Shown one piece after another: positions 44,320 to 54,944 of a stretch of 64,000 nucleotides of DNA. Position 1 is the first letter of the stretch, and each line of letters begins with the position of its first letter. The DNA comes from SG8-30 sp963695155 (GTDB taxonomy: Bacteria > Pseudomonadota > Gammaproteobacteria > Steroidobacterales > Steroidobacteraceae): NCBI GenBank assembly GCA_963695155.1, contig CAVOGD010000005.1, forward strand, positions 310,001 through 374,000. The letters are read 5' to 3'. The notes beneath the pieces are model-generated. The model made no database searches, was not told the DNA's origin, and saw nothing but the letters and a program-made list of their open reading frames with translations. Position numbers and translations under genes: made by a program.

Positions 44320-46062
44320 ATGCAAAACCAAAGGATCTTCATCTGGCTGGGACTGTTGTTCGTCCTGTGGCTCAACGTGGACGCGTGGATGAAGGACTAC
44401 GCCACCGCGCCGGTCACCACCGCGGCTGCGCCGGCGGCGACACCCGCGGCGACGGCGACGGCTACCGGCGAAACGCCAGCGGCTGCGCCGGCTACGACCG
44501 CGGCGGCACCCGGCCTGGCCGACGCGCTGCCGGAAATCGGCGGTGCGACTGCCGTGGCGCCCGACATGACCATGGCGACACCCGACACCGCGCCGGCCAC
44601 GGCCGAGGCGGCGGGGCCCACCGTGCGGCTGGTGACGGACGTGCTCGACCTCGACGTGTCGCTGGTCGGCGGCTCGCTGGTGCGCGCCGACCTGCTCGAC
44701 TATCCCGTCAAGAAGGACAATCCGCTCAACAAGGTCCGGCTCTTCGACACCGGCAACCCCAGCACGCTGTTCGAATACCAGTCGGGCCTGACGACCGGCA
44801 TTGCGGATCGCGCGGAGCCCAACCACAAGGCTGCGTTCACGGCGTCGGCCCGCGAACTGCGGCTGGCGGACGGGGCCGAGGAACTGCTGCTGCCGCTGCG
44901 CTGGCACGACGGCGCCGGGCTGTCGGTCACCAAGACCATCCGCCTGCAGCGCGGCCAGTACGCGATCGCGATCGACTACGACATCGCCAACGAGGGCGCG
45001 GAGCCGGTGACGCTGGCGCCCTATGCCCAGCTGCTGCGGCACTGGGTGGCGGTCGAGCGCTCGATGTTCAACGTCGAGAGCTACGCGTTCCGCGGGCCGG
45101 CGGTGTACGACGGCGAGTCCTACCAGAAGCTGGACATCGAGGACGAGGACGACAGCGGCTACTCGCGGCGGGTGACCGGCGGCTGGATGGCGGCGCTGCA
45201 GCACCATTTCGTCGCGGCGATCGTGCCGCCCCCGCAGGAGACCTGGCAGCACACCCTCAGGGTGCAGGACAAGGATTACCTGCTGCGCGCCGTCGGGCCG
45301 CCGCAGTCCGTCGCCCCCGGTGCACGCGCGCGAATTGCGGAGACGGTCTACGTGGGGCCGAAGCTGCAGGCCCAGCTGGAAACGACCGGCCCGCGCCTCG
45401 AGCTGGCCGCGGACTACGGCAAGCTCACCATCCTGGCGCAGCCGCTGTTCTGGCTGCTGGACAAGGTGCACGGCTTCGTCGGCAACTGGGGCTGGTCCAT
45501 CATCATCGTCACGCTGCTCATCAAGCTGGTGTTCTACAAGCTGGCGGAGACCAGCGGTCGCTCGATGGCGAAGATGCGCACGGTCGCGCCGCGCATGAAG
45601 GCCATCCAGGAACGTCACAAGGACGACCGCGAGGGGCAGGCGCGCGCGATGATGGAACTGTACAAGCGCGAGAAGATCAACCCGGTGGCGGGTTGCCTGC
45701 CCATGCTGGTGCAGATCCCGTTCTTCCTGGCCTTCTACTGGGTGCTGCTGGAAAGCGTGGAGATGCGGCAGGCGCCGTTCCTGGGCTGGATCCAGGACCT
45801 GTCGGTGCGCGACCCGTTCTTCATCCTGCCGCTGCTGATGGGCGGCGCCATGTACGTGCAGTTCAAGTTGAACCCGACACCGCCGGATCCGGTGCAGGCC
45901 AAGGTGTTCGCCTTCATGCCGGTGATCATGACGGCGATGTTCGCCTGGTTCCCGGCGGGCCTGGTGCTGTACTGGCTGACCAACACCGTGCTGTCCATTG
46001 CCCAGCAGTGGAAGATCAACCGGGTGGTCGAGGCCGAGGACAAGAAGTCCCACCAGGGCTGA
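44320..46062 (+). CDS. yidC: Membrane protein insertase YidC
   Basis: 580 residues, the long gram-negative form. The N-terminal helix (RIFIWLGLLFVLWLNVDAW) is followed by a periplasmic part that begins with an unusually Ala/Thr/Pro-rich linker of about 70 residues and then the beta-sandwich domain (VRLVTDVLDLDVSLVGGSLVRADL onward). The conserved insertase core follows: LFWLLDKVHGFVGNWGWSIIIVTLLIKLVFYKLAE, the cytoplasmic hairpin, and GCLPMLVQIPFFLAFYWVLLESVEMR through LTNTVLSIAQQWKINR. It inserts inner-membrane proteins with or without Sec. mnmE usually follows directly; here the macAB-like locus intervenes. Confidence 0.97.
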   Translation: MQNQRIFIWLGLLFVLWLNVDAWMKDYATAPVTTAAAPAATPAATATATGETPAAAPATTAAAPGLADALPEIGGATAVAPDMTMATPDTAPATAEAAGPTVRLVTDVLDLDVSLVGGSLVRADLLDYPVKKDNPLNKVRLFDTGNPSTLFEYQSGLTTGIADRAEPNHKAAFTASARELRLADGAEELLLPLRWHDGAGLSVTKTIRLQRGQYAIAIDYDIANEGAEPVTLAPYAQLLRHWVAVERSMFNVESYAFRGPAVYDGESYQKLDIEDEDDSGYSRRVTGGWMAALQHHFVAAIVPPPQETWQHTLRVQDKDYLLRAVGPPQSVAPGARARIAETVYVGPKLQAQLETTGPRLELAADYGKLTILAQPLFWLLDKVHGFVGNWGWSIIIVTLLIKLVFYKLAETSGRSMAKMRTVAPRMKAIQERHKDDREGQARAMMELYKREKINPVAGCLPMLVQIPFFLAFYWVLLESVEMRQAPFLGWIQDLSVRDPFFILPLLMGGAMYVQFKLNPTPPDPVQAKVFAFMPVIMTAMFAWFPAGLVLYWLTNTVLSIAQQWKINRVVEAEDKKSHQG

Positions 46063-46119
46063 GGGCGGCGGTCAACCGGCGCCGGCGGCGCGCGTTCTAC
46101 ATGGATCAAACGAGCCATC

Positions 46120-46831
<712 letters not shown>

Positions 46832-46845
<14 letters not shown>

Positions 46846-48294
46846 CTACCTGACCGCCGCCGCCGCCGCACTGCCGCTGCTGGCAGCCTGTGGGCAGCAG
46901 GAACCGGCGGCGCCGCAGTACGAAACCGCGGCGGTCGAGCGCCGCTCGATCTCGGTGGTCGTCGAGGCGGCCGGCGTCATCGAGCCGGTGAGCGCCGTCG
47001 AGGTGAAGTCCAAGGCGTCGGGCGAGATACTCGAGATCGGCGCCGATATCGGTGACACGGTCGAAAAGGGCTTCCTGCTGGTGCGCGTGGACCCGCGCAC
47101 GCCGCGCAACCGCATGGCGCAGTCCGAGGCGGAACTCAACGCGGCGCGGGCACGCCTCACCACGGCGCAGGCGCAACTCGAGCGCGGCCGTTCGCTGCTG
47201 GGCGAAAAGTGGATCAACCAGGCGGATTTCGAGGGCCTTGCGCTGGACGTCGCTAACGCCCGCGCCTCGGTCATCTCCGCCGAGGTGACAGTCGAGAACG
47301 CGCGCATCGCACTGGAGGACACGGAGGTGCGGGCACCGTCCAGCGGCACGATCCTCACCAAGCCCGTCGAGCGCGGCCAGGTCATCTCCTCGCCGACCAT
47401 GGACGTGGGCGGCGGTACGCTGCTGCTGACCATGGCGGACCTCGGCATGGTGCGGGCCCGCACGCGCGTGGACGAGACCGACATCGGCAAGCTGTCGCGC
47501 GGCATCCCGGCGCGCATCACGGTGGCGGCCTATCCGGGCAGGACCTTCTCCGGCGTCATCGAGAAGATCGAGCCGCAGGCGGTGGTCGAGCAGAACGTCA
47601 CGCTGTTCTCGGTGCTGATCTCGATCGCCAACGAGGGCGGCCTGCTGCGCCCGGGCATGAACGTGGAGACCGTCTTCGACGTGACCCACCGCGACTCGGT
47701 GTTGACGCTGCCGGTGATGGCGTTGCGCACGCAGCGCGACCTGGACACGACGGCCGGCATCCTGGGCGTCACGTCCGAGGAACTGCAGGCCCAGCTTGAC
47801 GGGCCGGCGACGCAGGCCGCCTCCCCGGAGGCCGCCGCGCCGCAGACCATCCAGCTTGGCGACCGCATGGTGACCTTGCCGCCAGGCGTCGAGGCGACGC
47901 GCGTGCAGGCGATCATGCGCAAGCGTCGCGAGGGCGGCGAGCTCGATTCGCGCAGGAGCGCGCGCTGATGCAACAGCTGTTCAGGTCGGGCGGCTCGACC
48001 GGCGGAGCGGCGCGCGGCTCCGCGCTGGAGGTCGGCCGCAATCTGTGGGTGGTCGCCACCAGGAGTGGGCGCTACGAGCCCGTCAAGGTCACGACCGGCG
48101 TCACGGACCTGGATCGGGTCGAGATCACGGGCGGCCTCAATGAGGGCGATGAAGTGCTGGTGCTGCCGAGCGCGAGCCTCATCGAGACCCAGCAGCTGAT
48201 CCAGAACTTCGCGAGCCGCCGCGGCGGCATCCCGGGCATTACGCAGCAGAGCAGCAGCAACACGCAGGGCGGGGCGCCCGCGGCCGGACGCTGA
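46832..48294 (+). pseudogene. MacA-like periplasmic adaptor, frameshifted
   Basis: As read there are two pieces, 46832-47968 and 47968-48294. The first has a lipoprotein signal (LPLLAACGQQ), a biotinyl-lipoyl-like domain split by a helical hairpin (SKASGEILEIGADIGDTVEKGFLLVRVDP ... VRAPSSGTILTKPVERGQVIS), and the beta-barrel region. The second, starting in a TGATG overlap, supplies the C-terminal membrane-proximal domain (YEPVKVTTGVTDLDRVEITGGLNEGDEVLVLP), which belongs to the same protein. One missing base in the GCGCGCGC stretch near 47955-47968 accounts for the split; the corrected adaptor has about 487 residues. A true two-gene split with coupled translation is the less likely alternative. 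Confidence 0.85.
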
Positions 48295-48295
48295 G

Positions 48296-49505
48296 ATGCC
48301 GTTCTTCGAGACGCTGCGGGTGGCGCTGTCCTCGATGCGGGGCAACCTGTTCCGCTCGGCGTTGACCATGCTGGGCGTCATCATCGGCGTGGCCGCCGTC
48401 ATCACCATGCTGGCATTGGGCAAGGGCGCGCAGCGCGCGGTGGACGAGCAACTGGCGGCGCTCGGCGCCGACGTGCTGACGGTGACGACCGGCATGCGCT
48501 GGATGCAGGGCGTGGCGCGCGACCAGCAGACGCTGAGCGTGGATGACGCCACGGCGCTGGCGCGCGATGCGCGACACGTGTCGGCAGTGGTGCCGGAACA
48601 GAGCGGGCGCCAGCAGGTGAAGTACGGCGCGCGCAACCTGAACGTGACGATCATCGGCACCCAGCCCAATCACCCGGACGTGAACGGCTTCCAGATCGAG
48701 TACGGGCGCATGTTCAGCGCCGCGGACGACGCGGCGCGCCGTCGCGTCGCGGTGCTGGGCGGCGAGATTCCGGAAATGCTGGGCACCAGCGGCACGGCGC
48801 TGCTGGGCGCAACGATCGTCGTGAAGAACATCCCTTCGAGGTCATCGGCGTGCACAAGCGCAAGGGCGCGATCGGTTTCAGCAATCCGGACGACGACATC
48901 TACATACCGCTGGCGACCTCGCAGTACCGCGTCACCGGCCAGGAGCAGATCCAGAACATCTCGGTGCAGGTCGCCCCGGGCGCGCAGCTGGCGCAGGCCA
49001 TGGTCGAGATCGAGCGCGTGCTGCGCCGCGAGCATGCGCTGCTGCCCGGCCGCGACAATGACTTCGCGCTGCTCGACCGGCAGGCAGTTCCTCGCGACCC
49101 AGCAGCAGACGACGCGAGATCCTCGGCTTCCTGCTGGCCGGTATCGCCGGCGTGAGCCTGATCGTGGGCGGCATCGGCATCATGAACATCATGCTGGTGA
49201 CGGTGACCGAGCGCACCCGCGAGATCGGCATCCGCAAGGCGCTGGGCGCCACGCGCGGCAACATCATGCGGCAGTTCCTGGTCGAGTCCGTGACGCTGTG
49301 CGTGCTGGGCGGACTGATCGGCATGGCGCTGGGCGCGGCCGCCGCCATGATGCTGTCGAAGCTGGCCGGCTGGTCCACGTTCGTGACGGGCGAGTCGCTG
49401 GCACTGGCGTTCGGCTTCAGCGCCGGTGTGGGGCTGCTGTTCGGGCTGTGGCCCGCGCGTCGCGCGTCGCGGCTCGACCCCATCGAGGCGCTGCGCTACG
49501 AGTAA
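48296..49505 (+). pseudogene. MacB-like ABC permease, multiple frameshifts
   Basis: The FtsX/MacB fold is recognisable across three frames. Frame one holds the first helix and periplasmic domain start (SMRGNLFRSALTMLGVIIGVAAVITMLALGKGAQ), up to about 48833. Frame two gives EVIGVHKRKGAIGFSNPDDDIYIPL to about 49084. QFLATQQQTTR is in frame one again, and frame three from about 49116 gives LIVGGIGIMNIMLVTVTERTREIGIRKALGATRGNIM and the last helices to LDPIEALRYE. Corrections of -1, +1 and +1 give a 402-residue protein of normal MacB-permease size. Three independent events in 300 bases suggest either decay or poor sequence. Confidence 0.85.
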
Positions 49506-49530
49506 TTCGAGGCAACCGCCGGCGTGGTTC

Positions 49531-49564
49531 GGGGTCTGACCCCGCCTGGGGGTCTGACCCCTCC
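49531..49564. repeat. Two-unit palindromic repeat between macB-like gene and mnmE
   Basis: Two GGGGTCTGACCCC cores in the same orientation, ending in CCTCC, 12 bases before the mnmE ATG. It is a half array: the inverted left arm seen at other loci is missing. It occupies the place where the mnmE ribosome site would be expected. Confidence 0.95.
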
Positions 49565-49576
49565 TATACTTGTCCC

Positions 49577-50972
49577 ATGGAACCGCACAACGACACGATC
49601 GTTGCGCCCGCTACGCCGGCCGGTCGCGGCGGCATCGGCATCGTCAGGGTGACTGGCCCGCAGGCGCCCGCGATTGCGACCGCCATCCTGGGCAGCGTGC
49701 CCAGGCCGCGCCATGCGACCTTTGCGCGCTTCCTCGACGGGTCGGGCCAGCCTATCGACGCGGGGGTGGCATTGTTCTTCCCCGCGCCGGCGTCGTTTAC
49801 GGGGGAAGACGTGCTGGAACTGCACGGCCACGGCGGGGTGATGGTCACCGACCTGCTGGTGCGTCGCGCGCTGGCGCTCGGTGCGCGGCTCGCCAGGCCG
49901 GGCGAATTCACCGAACGCGCGTTCCTCAACGACAAGATAGACCTGGCGCAGGCTGAAGCGGTGGCCGACCTCATCGATGCCGGGTCAGAGCAGGCCGCCC
50001 GTGCCGCCATGCGATCGCTGCAGGGAGAGTTCTCGGCAGAAGTGCTGGCGCTGGCCGGAGCGATGACGGCGCTGCGCGTCTACGTCGAGGGCGCCATGGA
50101 CTTCCCGGACGAGGGGGTCGAATGGCTGGGCGCGTCGCAGATCGCGGGGCAACTCGACGACATCGCGCAGCGATTCGCGCGGATCGAGGGCGCGGCCCGG
50201 CAGGGACGCGCGCTGCGCGATGGGTTGACCGTCGTGATCGCCGGGCCGCCCAACGCCGGCAAGTCGAGCCTGCTCAACGCGCTCGCGGGCCACGACGCGG
50301 CCATCGTCACGGAGTTGCCGGGAACGACCCGCGACGTGCTCCGGGAGCAGGTCGTCGTGGACGGCCTGCCCGTGCATGTCATGGACACGGCCGGCCTGCG
50401 CGACACCGAGGACACGATCGAGAGCGAGGGCGTGCGCCGTGCGCGCGCCGAGATCGCGCGCGCGGATCTCGTGCTGTACGTCATGGACGTGACGGCCGCG
50501 CCGCGCGAGGCCGCCGTCGCGGCGGACCTTGCGGCGCTGCACAGCGACGCAGCGGTGTTGAAGGTGTGGAACAAGATTGACCTCGTGGAGGGGTCAGACC
50601 CCGAGGGGGGGTCAGACCCCGAACCAGTCCGGGGTCTGACCCCTCTGCGGGGTCTGACCCCTCCGAAGCACTCGACATTTCCGCAAAGACCGGCGCCGGT
50701 CTCGATGCGCTGCGCGCGCGCCTGCGCCAGGCCGCCGGCTATCAGGCCGGCGAGGATGGCGCATTCACCGCCCGGCGCCGGCACCTCGATGCGCTCACCC
50801 GCGCACGCGCGCACGCCGGGGCCGCCCGGGCGCAGCTGGAGTCGGGCCGCTCGCCAGAACTGGCGGCGGAAGAGTTGAGGCTCGCGCACGCGGCGCTGGG
50901 CGAGATCACGGGAAGACGAGAAGCGACGACTTGCTGGGCGAGATTTTCGCGAGTTTCTGCATCGGCAAGTAG
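49577..50972 (+). pseudogene. mnmE: tRNA modification GTPase MnmE, interrupted by a palindromic repeat and two indels
   Basis: MnmE with MnmG modifies the wobble uridine of several tRNAs. The N-terminal folate domain (TIVAPATPAGRGGIGIVRVTGP ... RPGEFTERAFLNDKIDLAQAEA) and G domain (G1 GPPNAGKSSLLN, G2 TTRD, G3 DTAGLRD, G4 NKID) are intact. Directly after NKIDLVE comes the repeat array 50587-50664. Beyond it, EALDISAKTGAGLDALR (G5) and the C-terminal helical domain continue in a different frame. Adding one G to the run of seven at 50605-50611 restores the frame with no stop inside the repeat. A second missing G near 50910 hides the universal FCIGK end. With both corrected the protein has 465 residues. 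Confidence 0.93.
50587..50664. repeat. Four-unit palindromic repeat inside mnmE
   Basis: Two GGGGTCAGACCCC cores, the spacer GAACCAGTCC, then two GGGGTCTGACCCC cores. It begins GGAGGGG and ends CCCCTCC, so the whole forms an imperfect hairpin. It sits in the loop between the G4 and G5 motifs of the GTPase and reads as GSDP-type peptides. E. coli MnmE has about 20 residues in this loop; without the repeat only about eight would remain here. Confidence 0.97.
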
Positions 50973-51030
50973 CACCAGGCGAACGCCAGGAAATGCCGGC
51001 CCCGGTGATTCGAGGATGATCCGCCGTGCC

Positions 51031-52014
51031 CTATTCCGGCCAATCACGGCCGACCAGTGGGCAGCGCCCGTCAGCGCCACGCGCCGCATCCGCCTCGATC
51101 TTTGCGCGTGTCGCCCCGACCGTGGGCGCCACTTCGGAGTTGGCCGCCAGCGCGACTGCGCGGGCAAGTTGAATGCGCGACTCCGTGATGCAGCCCGCGT
51201 CGGCCAACGCCTGTCCCAGGTTGTTGCGTATGGCGGCATTGCCGGGTGCAAGTGTTGCGGCGCGTGCGTAGGCGTCCACCGCGGCCAGCAGATCGCCGCT
51301 GGCGTGGGCAACATTGCCGCGGCCGAGCCAGGCGAAAGGCTCGTCCGGCCAGCGCGTGGTCGCCGCCGCGTAGGCGATCCCGGCTTCGTGCGCTTGGCCG
51401 GCGGCCTCCAGGCCCGCAGCGGCGTCCAGGTAGCGCGTGGCGTCGGCTGCGGCGGGCATCACGTCTGGCGGGAGCGTGGTGATGGCCCAGCGTCCGGCAC
51501 GGTCCCAGGAGCGGGCAAAGAGCTGCCAGCGCATCTCGAGCCGTTCATGGCGACCGGAGCGCAGCACCGCGACGTTGCGCGCGGCGTCGTAACCGACCAG
51601 CACGGCGTAATGCCAGACCGGCAGCCTCGCAACGCCCAGGTCCTGTAGCAGCAGCACCGGCCGGCCTTCAGTAAGCTCGGCCAGCAGCGCCTGCCCGGTA
51701 CCCGGCAATTGATAGGCCAGCCGGCCGTGCCGGCGGGCCGCGCCGATCAGGTCGGCCTGCAGGCTGCCCCGCCGCCCTGGCAGGAACACCTGCGGCGCCA
51801 ATGCGGCCGGCTCAATCGCAACGCCACTGGCCCGCAGCACCGTCGCAAGTGCCGCCGGCCCGCACTGATAGTCGTCCTGCGGAAAGAACGGCGTGCCGCG
51901 CAGCTCGGATGAGCGCGGCATCCCCGGCGGAAGTCCTTGGGCAAGCGGCGGCGAAGCGGCGCATCCCGCCAGGCCGACTAGCAGCGCTGCCGCCGGCAGC
52001 GCTGCCCGGATCAC
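51031..52014 (-). CDS. PA2778-family cysteine peptidase with TPR domain
   Basis: 327 residues. The lipobox LVGLAGC predicts an outer-membrane or periplasmic lipoprotein. A C39-like papain-fold domain follows: the catalytic Cys is in FPQDDYQCGPAALATVLRASG and the His in RLPVWHYAVLVGYD. The C-terminal half has tetratricopeptide-like repeats (ATRYLDAAAGLEAAGQAHEAGIAYAAA and the next two). The start overlaps the stop of the PA2779-like gene by four bases (52011-52014), the standard pairing of these two families. Substrate unknown. Confidence 0.88.
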   Translation of the reverse strand: MIRAALPAAALLVGLAGCAASPPLAQGLPPGMPRSSELRGTPFFPQDDYQCGPAALATVLRASGVAIEPAALAPQVFLPGRRGSLQADLIGAARRHGRLAYQLPGTGQALLAELTEGRPVLLLQDLGVARLPVWHYAVLVGYDAARNVAVLRSGRHERLEMRWQLFARSWDRAGRWAITTLPPDVMPAAADATRYLDAAAGLEAAGQAHEAGIAYAAATTRWPDEPFAWLGRGNVAHASGDLLAAVDAYARAATLAPGNAAIRNNLGQALADAGCITESRIQLARAVALAANSEVAPTVGATRAKIEADAARGADGRCPLVGRDWPE

Positions 52015-52397
52015 GGCGCTTTCTTGAAGATGTCGATGGTGCCGGTGTACTCGAGTATCAGCAGGACCACGAATACGATGCCAATGACGGCCAACGCGCT
52101 GCCGCCGGCCGGCGCCTGCTCAATATTGTCCGCGAGCGTTGCGAGTTCGGTGGCCGAGAGCGCCGCGAGGCGCCCGTCGATCTCGGCCGGGTCGACGCCC
52201 AGCGCCACCAGGCGCTCGCGCACCTCGGCGCCAGCCAGCGCACCGCGGATCACGTCCAGATCGGTTCGTTCCGGCACGGCGGCGATGACATCGACGGTGC
52301 CAATGATCCCGGCGACTGCCGGGGCCTGCAGCCCCAGCGAGAGAAGACTCACGCTGACGAGCGCAACACAACTACGACGAAAACGTTCAACACGCAT
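52011..52397 (-). CDS. PA2779-family exported protein
   Basis: 128 residues. A signal peptide (CVALVSVSLLSLGLQAPAVA) is followed by a small helical domain (AGAEVRERLVALGVDPAEIDGRLAALSATELATLADNIEQAP) and a C-terminal membrane helix (SALAVIGIVFVVLLILEYTGTIDIF). This layout is diagnostic of the PA2779 family, always found beside the PA2778-type peptidase. A role as substrate or membrane partner of the peptidase is an inference from pairing. Confidence 0.88.
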   Translation of the reverse strand: MRVERFRRSCVALVSVSLLSLGLQAPAVAGIIGTVDVIAAVPERTDLDVIRGALAGAEVRERLVALGVDPAEIDGRLAALSATELATLADNIEQAPAGGSALAVIGIVFVVLLILEYTGTIDIFKKAP

Positions 52398-52511
52398 ACA
52401 TTAACCCCCGTCGACAGAAGGCCGACAGGCCCAAAATACCACGACCGGGCGGCGCTGGTATGCGCGGCTGGCGCGGCCTGCGGCGGGCGTGGCCCGCCGC
52501 AGGCCATACGT

Positions 52512-54909
52512 TCAGAATTTCCGGCCGAACCTGACCCCGATCGTGCGCGGCATGGCCGGCGTAATGTACGTGCGCGCCGACGCCGCAGACCGTGGCGTCG
52601 CACTGCGCCCAGCGATCGAGCTGCGCCCGCTTGTCGAAGGCGTTCCTCACGAACAGTTCCGCCGTGTAACCGTTCCTTGCCAGGCCGGCGCTGAAATCGG
52701 CGAGCGTGTAGGCCTTCCCCTCGCCGAGGATGGCCCGCTGCGCCGTGCGCAGTTCCGGCCAGCGGTTGCCCACGTAGACGAACGCGCCCTGCACATGGGC
52801 GTCGAAACCGCGCACGTCGAAGGTATACCGCGCCGTGAGGTTCGCCTTGAATTTCGGCGTGACCGGCAACCGCGTGCCGTCCGGGGCCAGCGGTTCCTGC
52901 GGGCAGGGGTTCAGGTCCTTGCCGTCCGGGCCCAGCTCGCCGCAATAGGCCTGCGTGAGCTTCGCATCGAGCAGCGCAAAGGCGGTGGCGATCGTCAGGT
53001 GGTCGCTCGCCACCCACAGCAGGTCGGCCTCGATGCCCTTGATCTGCGCGCTGCCCGCATTGGCGATCTGGGTCAGCGAGTTCTCGCCCAGGAACGAGAA
53101 CTGGAAGTCGTCCCAGTCCTCGAGGAACACCGCGCCGTTGAAACGCAGGCGGTTGTCCGCCCAGCTGGTCTTCCAGCCCAGCTCGTAGTTGGTCAGGAAG
53201 TCGGCGTCGTACGGCGGCAGCGTACCGCGGCGGTTGACGCCGCCGGGCCGGAAGCCCTCCGAGTACGTCACGTACACCATCCGCTGGTCGTCGAACTTGT
53301 AGGTCAGGTTGAGCTTGGGCGTGTTGCCGGTCTCGTCGACTTCCTTGTTGAGGTTGGTGCAGGGCCCGCCATTGACCGACGGCGAAGGGCCGAGCGGAGC
53401 GCTGACGTACGGGGGGTAGCACAGCTTCTCGCCCGTGGTGTACGGATGCGTCAGGCCGAAGCCGAAGAAGCCGGCCAGCGAGTTCTTGGCCTTGAAGAAG
53501 CGGATGCCGCCGGTGACCGACAGCTGGTCCGTCAGGTCGTAGGTGACTTCGCCGAAGGCGGCGTAGTCGCGATCCACGCGGACCTGCTGCGTCAGCCACC
53601 AGGTGTCGGGCCAGCCGGTGACCTCGAGTTCGGCGGCGATGTTGTCGATCTTGTAGTTCTGCTCGATGTCGTGGGTCTGGCGCTGCATGAACAGGCCGGC
53701 GACGAATCGGGCCCGCTGGTCGGCCGGCGACGAGATGCGCAGCTCGTGGCTCTGCTTCGTGTAGCCGTCCTTGCCGATGATGTACTGCGTGGGGTCGATG
53801 TAATCGCCGGCGTCGTTGTACACGTAGTAGCTGTAGATGTCGTAGTAGACGGAGTAATCGACGTAGTCGGAACGCACGTCGTCCTTGCGGTCCAGGTAGG
53901 AACCGGCATAGACGACGTCGAAATTACCCAGCTTGCCCTCGATGGTCAGCGCCGCCTGGGCCCAGCGGTCCTTGGTGGATTCGGGGTTGAAGCGCACGAT
54001 CTCGAGGTCGTCACCCACGCGGTAGCCGTAGCTGCCGTTGAGCGTCTGCTCCTGGCCCATCAGGCCGACCCCGACCGACCAGTTGTCGTTGAGGTCTATG
54101 CCGAGCGCCGCGCGCGCGCCATAGACGTCGCCGTCGTTGTAGTCCTTCTTGACGCGGCCAGCGTTGGTCCGCGTGATTCCGGAGAACGGGTAGGTAACGG
54201 AGCCGGGCACGTTGTCGATGTAGCCGGCGTCATGCCGCGCCCAGCCGACCAGGCGGATGGCCGCCGTGGGAGACAGCGGCAGGTTGACGAAGCCCTCCGC
54301 CATGTAGCCCGCGCCGCCCTTCGACACCGTGTTGGCTTCCAGGTCGTAGGAGGCGCTGAAGCCGGACGGATCCGGCTTGTTGGTGATAATGCGTATCGTT
54401 CCGGACTGGGAGCTGGCGCCGTACAACGTGCCCTGCGGGCCAGCCAGCACCTCGACGCGCTCGATGTCGTACAGGTGCACGTCGAGCGCGCCGTTGATCG
54501 TGGTGACCGGTTGCTCGTCCAGGTAGGTGCCGACGCCGGGCTGCGAGCCGGAGTGGTTGCCGTCGCCGCCGCTGGCGACGCCGCGCATGTAGGCCCGGGA
54601 GAAGCCGGGCCCGCCGCTCTGCCCGCCGCTCTGGTAGGAGAGGCTGGGCAGGAACTTCGAATAGTCGGAGAAATTGCCGACGTTCAGCTGCTCCAGCCTG
54701 GTCGGACCCAGCGCCTGGATGCTGACCGGAACGTCCTGCAGGCTCTCCGCCCGCTTCTGTGCCGTGACGGTGATTTCCTCCAGCCGGGCGACATTGGTGC
54801 CCTGTGCATAGGCGGCCGGAGAGAGCAGCAGCAGTCCCGACGCCAGCGGCGCACCCGCCGCCAGCAAACCCTGAGTACGCCGGAGCTTGCGCTTCTTCGA
54901 GCGTTGCAT
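52512..54909 (-). pseudogene. TonB-dependent outer-membrane receptor, frameshifted at the C-terminus
   Basis: 798 residues once one extra base is removed. A long signal peptide ends in PAAYAQG. The plug domain begins ITVTAQKRAESLQDVPVSIQALG and includes YLDEQPVTT, DIERVEVLAGPQGTLYGASSQSGTIRIITNKP. About twenty beta strands follow, with VYVTYSEGFRPGGVNRRG and NYELGWKTSWADNRLRFN, the typical TonB_dep_Rec signatures. The final strand, ending GVRFGRKF, lies one frame off because of an extra base near 52569-52575; the aromatic C-terminal residue is needed for outer-membrane assembly. It belongs to the FecA/pesticin-like group common in nutrient-scavenging gammaproteobacteria. The TPR-sulfotransferase gene lies 35 bases upstream on the same strand. 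Confidence 0.9.
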
Positions 54910-54944
54910 GTGTGTCCCCCCCGTAGTGGTTTCGTATGCGCAGT

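Noticed and set aside
48296..49505. Programmed ribosomal frameshifting in macB
   Set aside because: Three shifts of mixed direction, with no slippery heptamer; indels are the simpler explanation.
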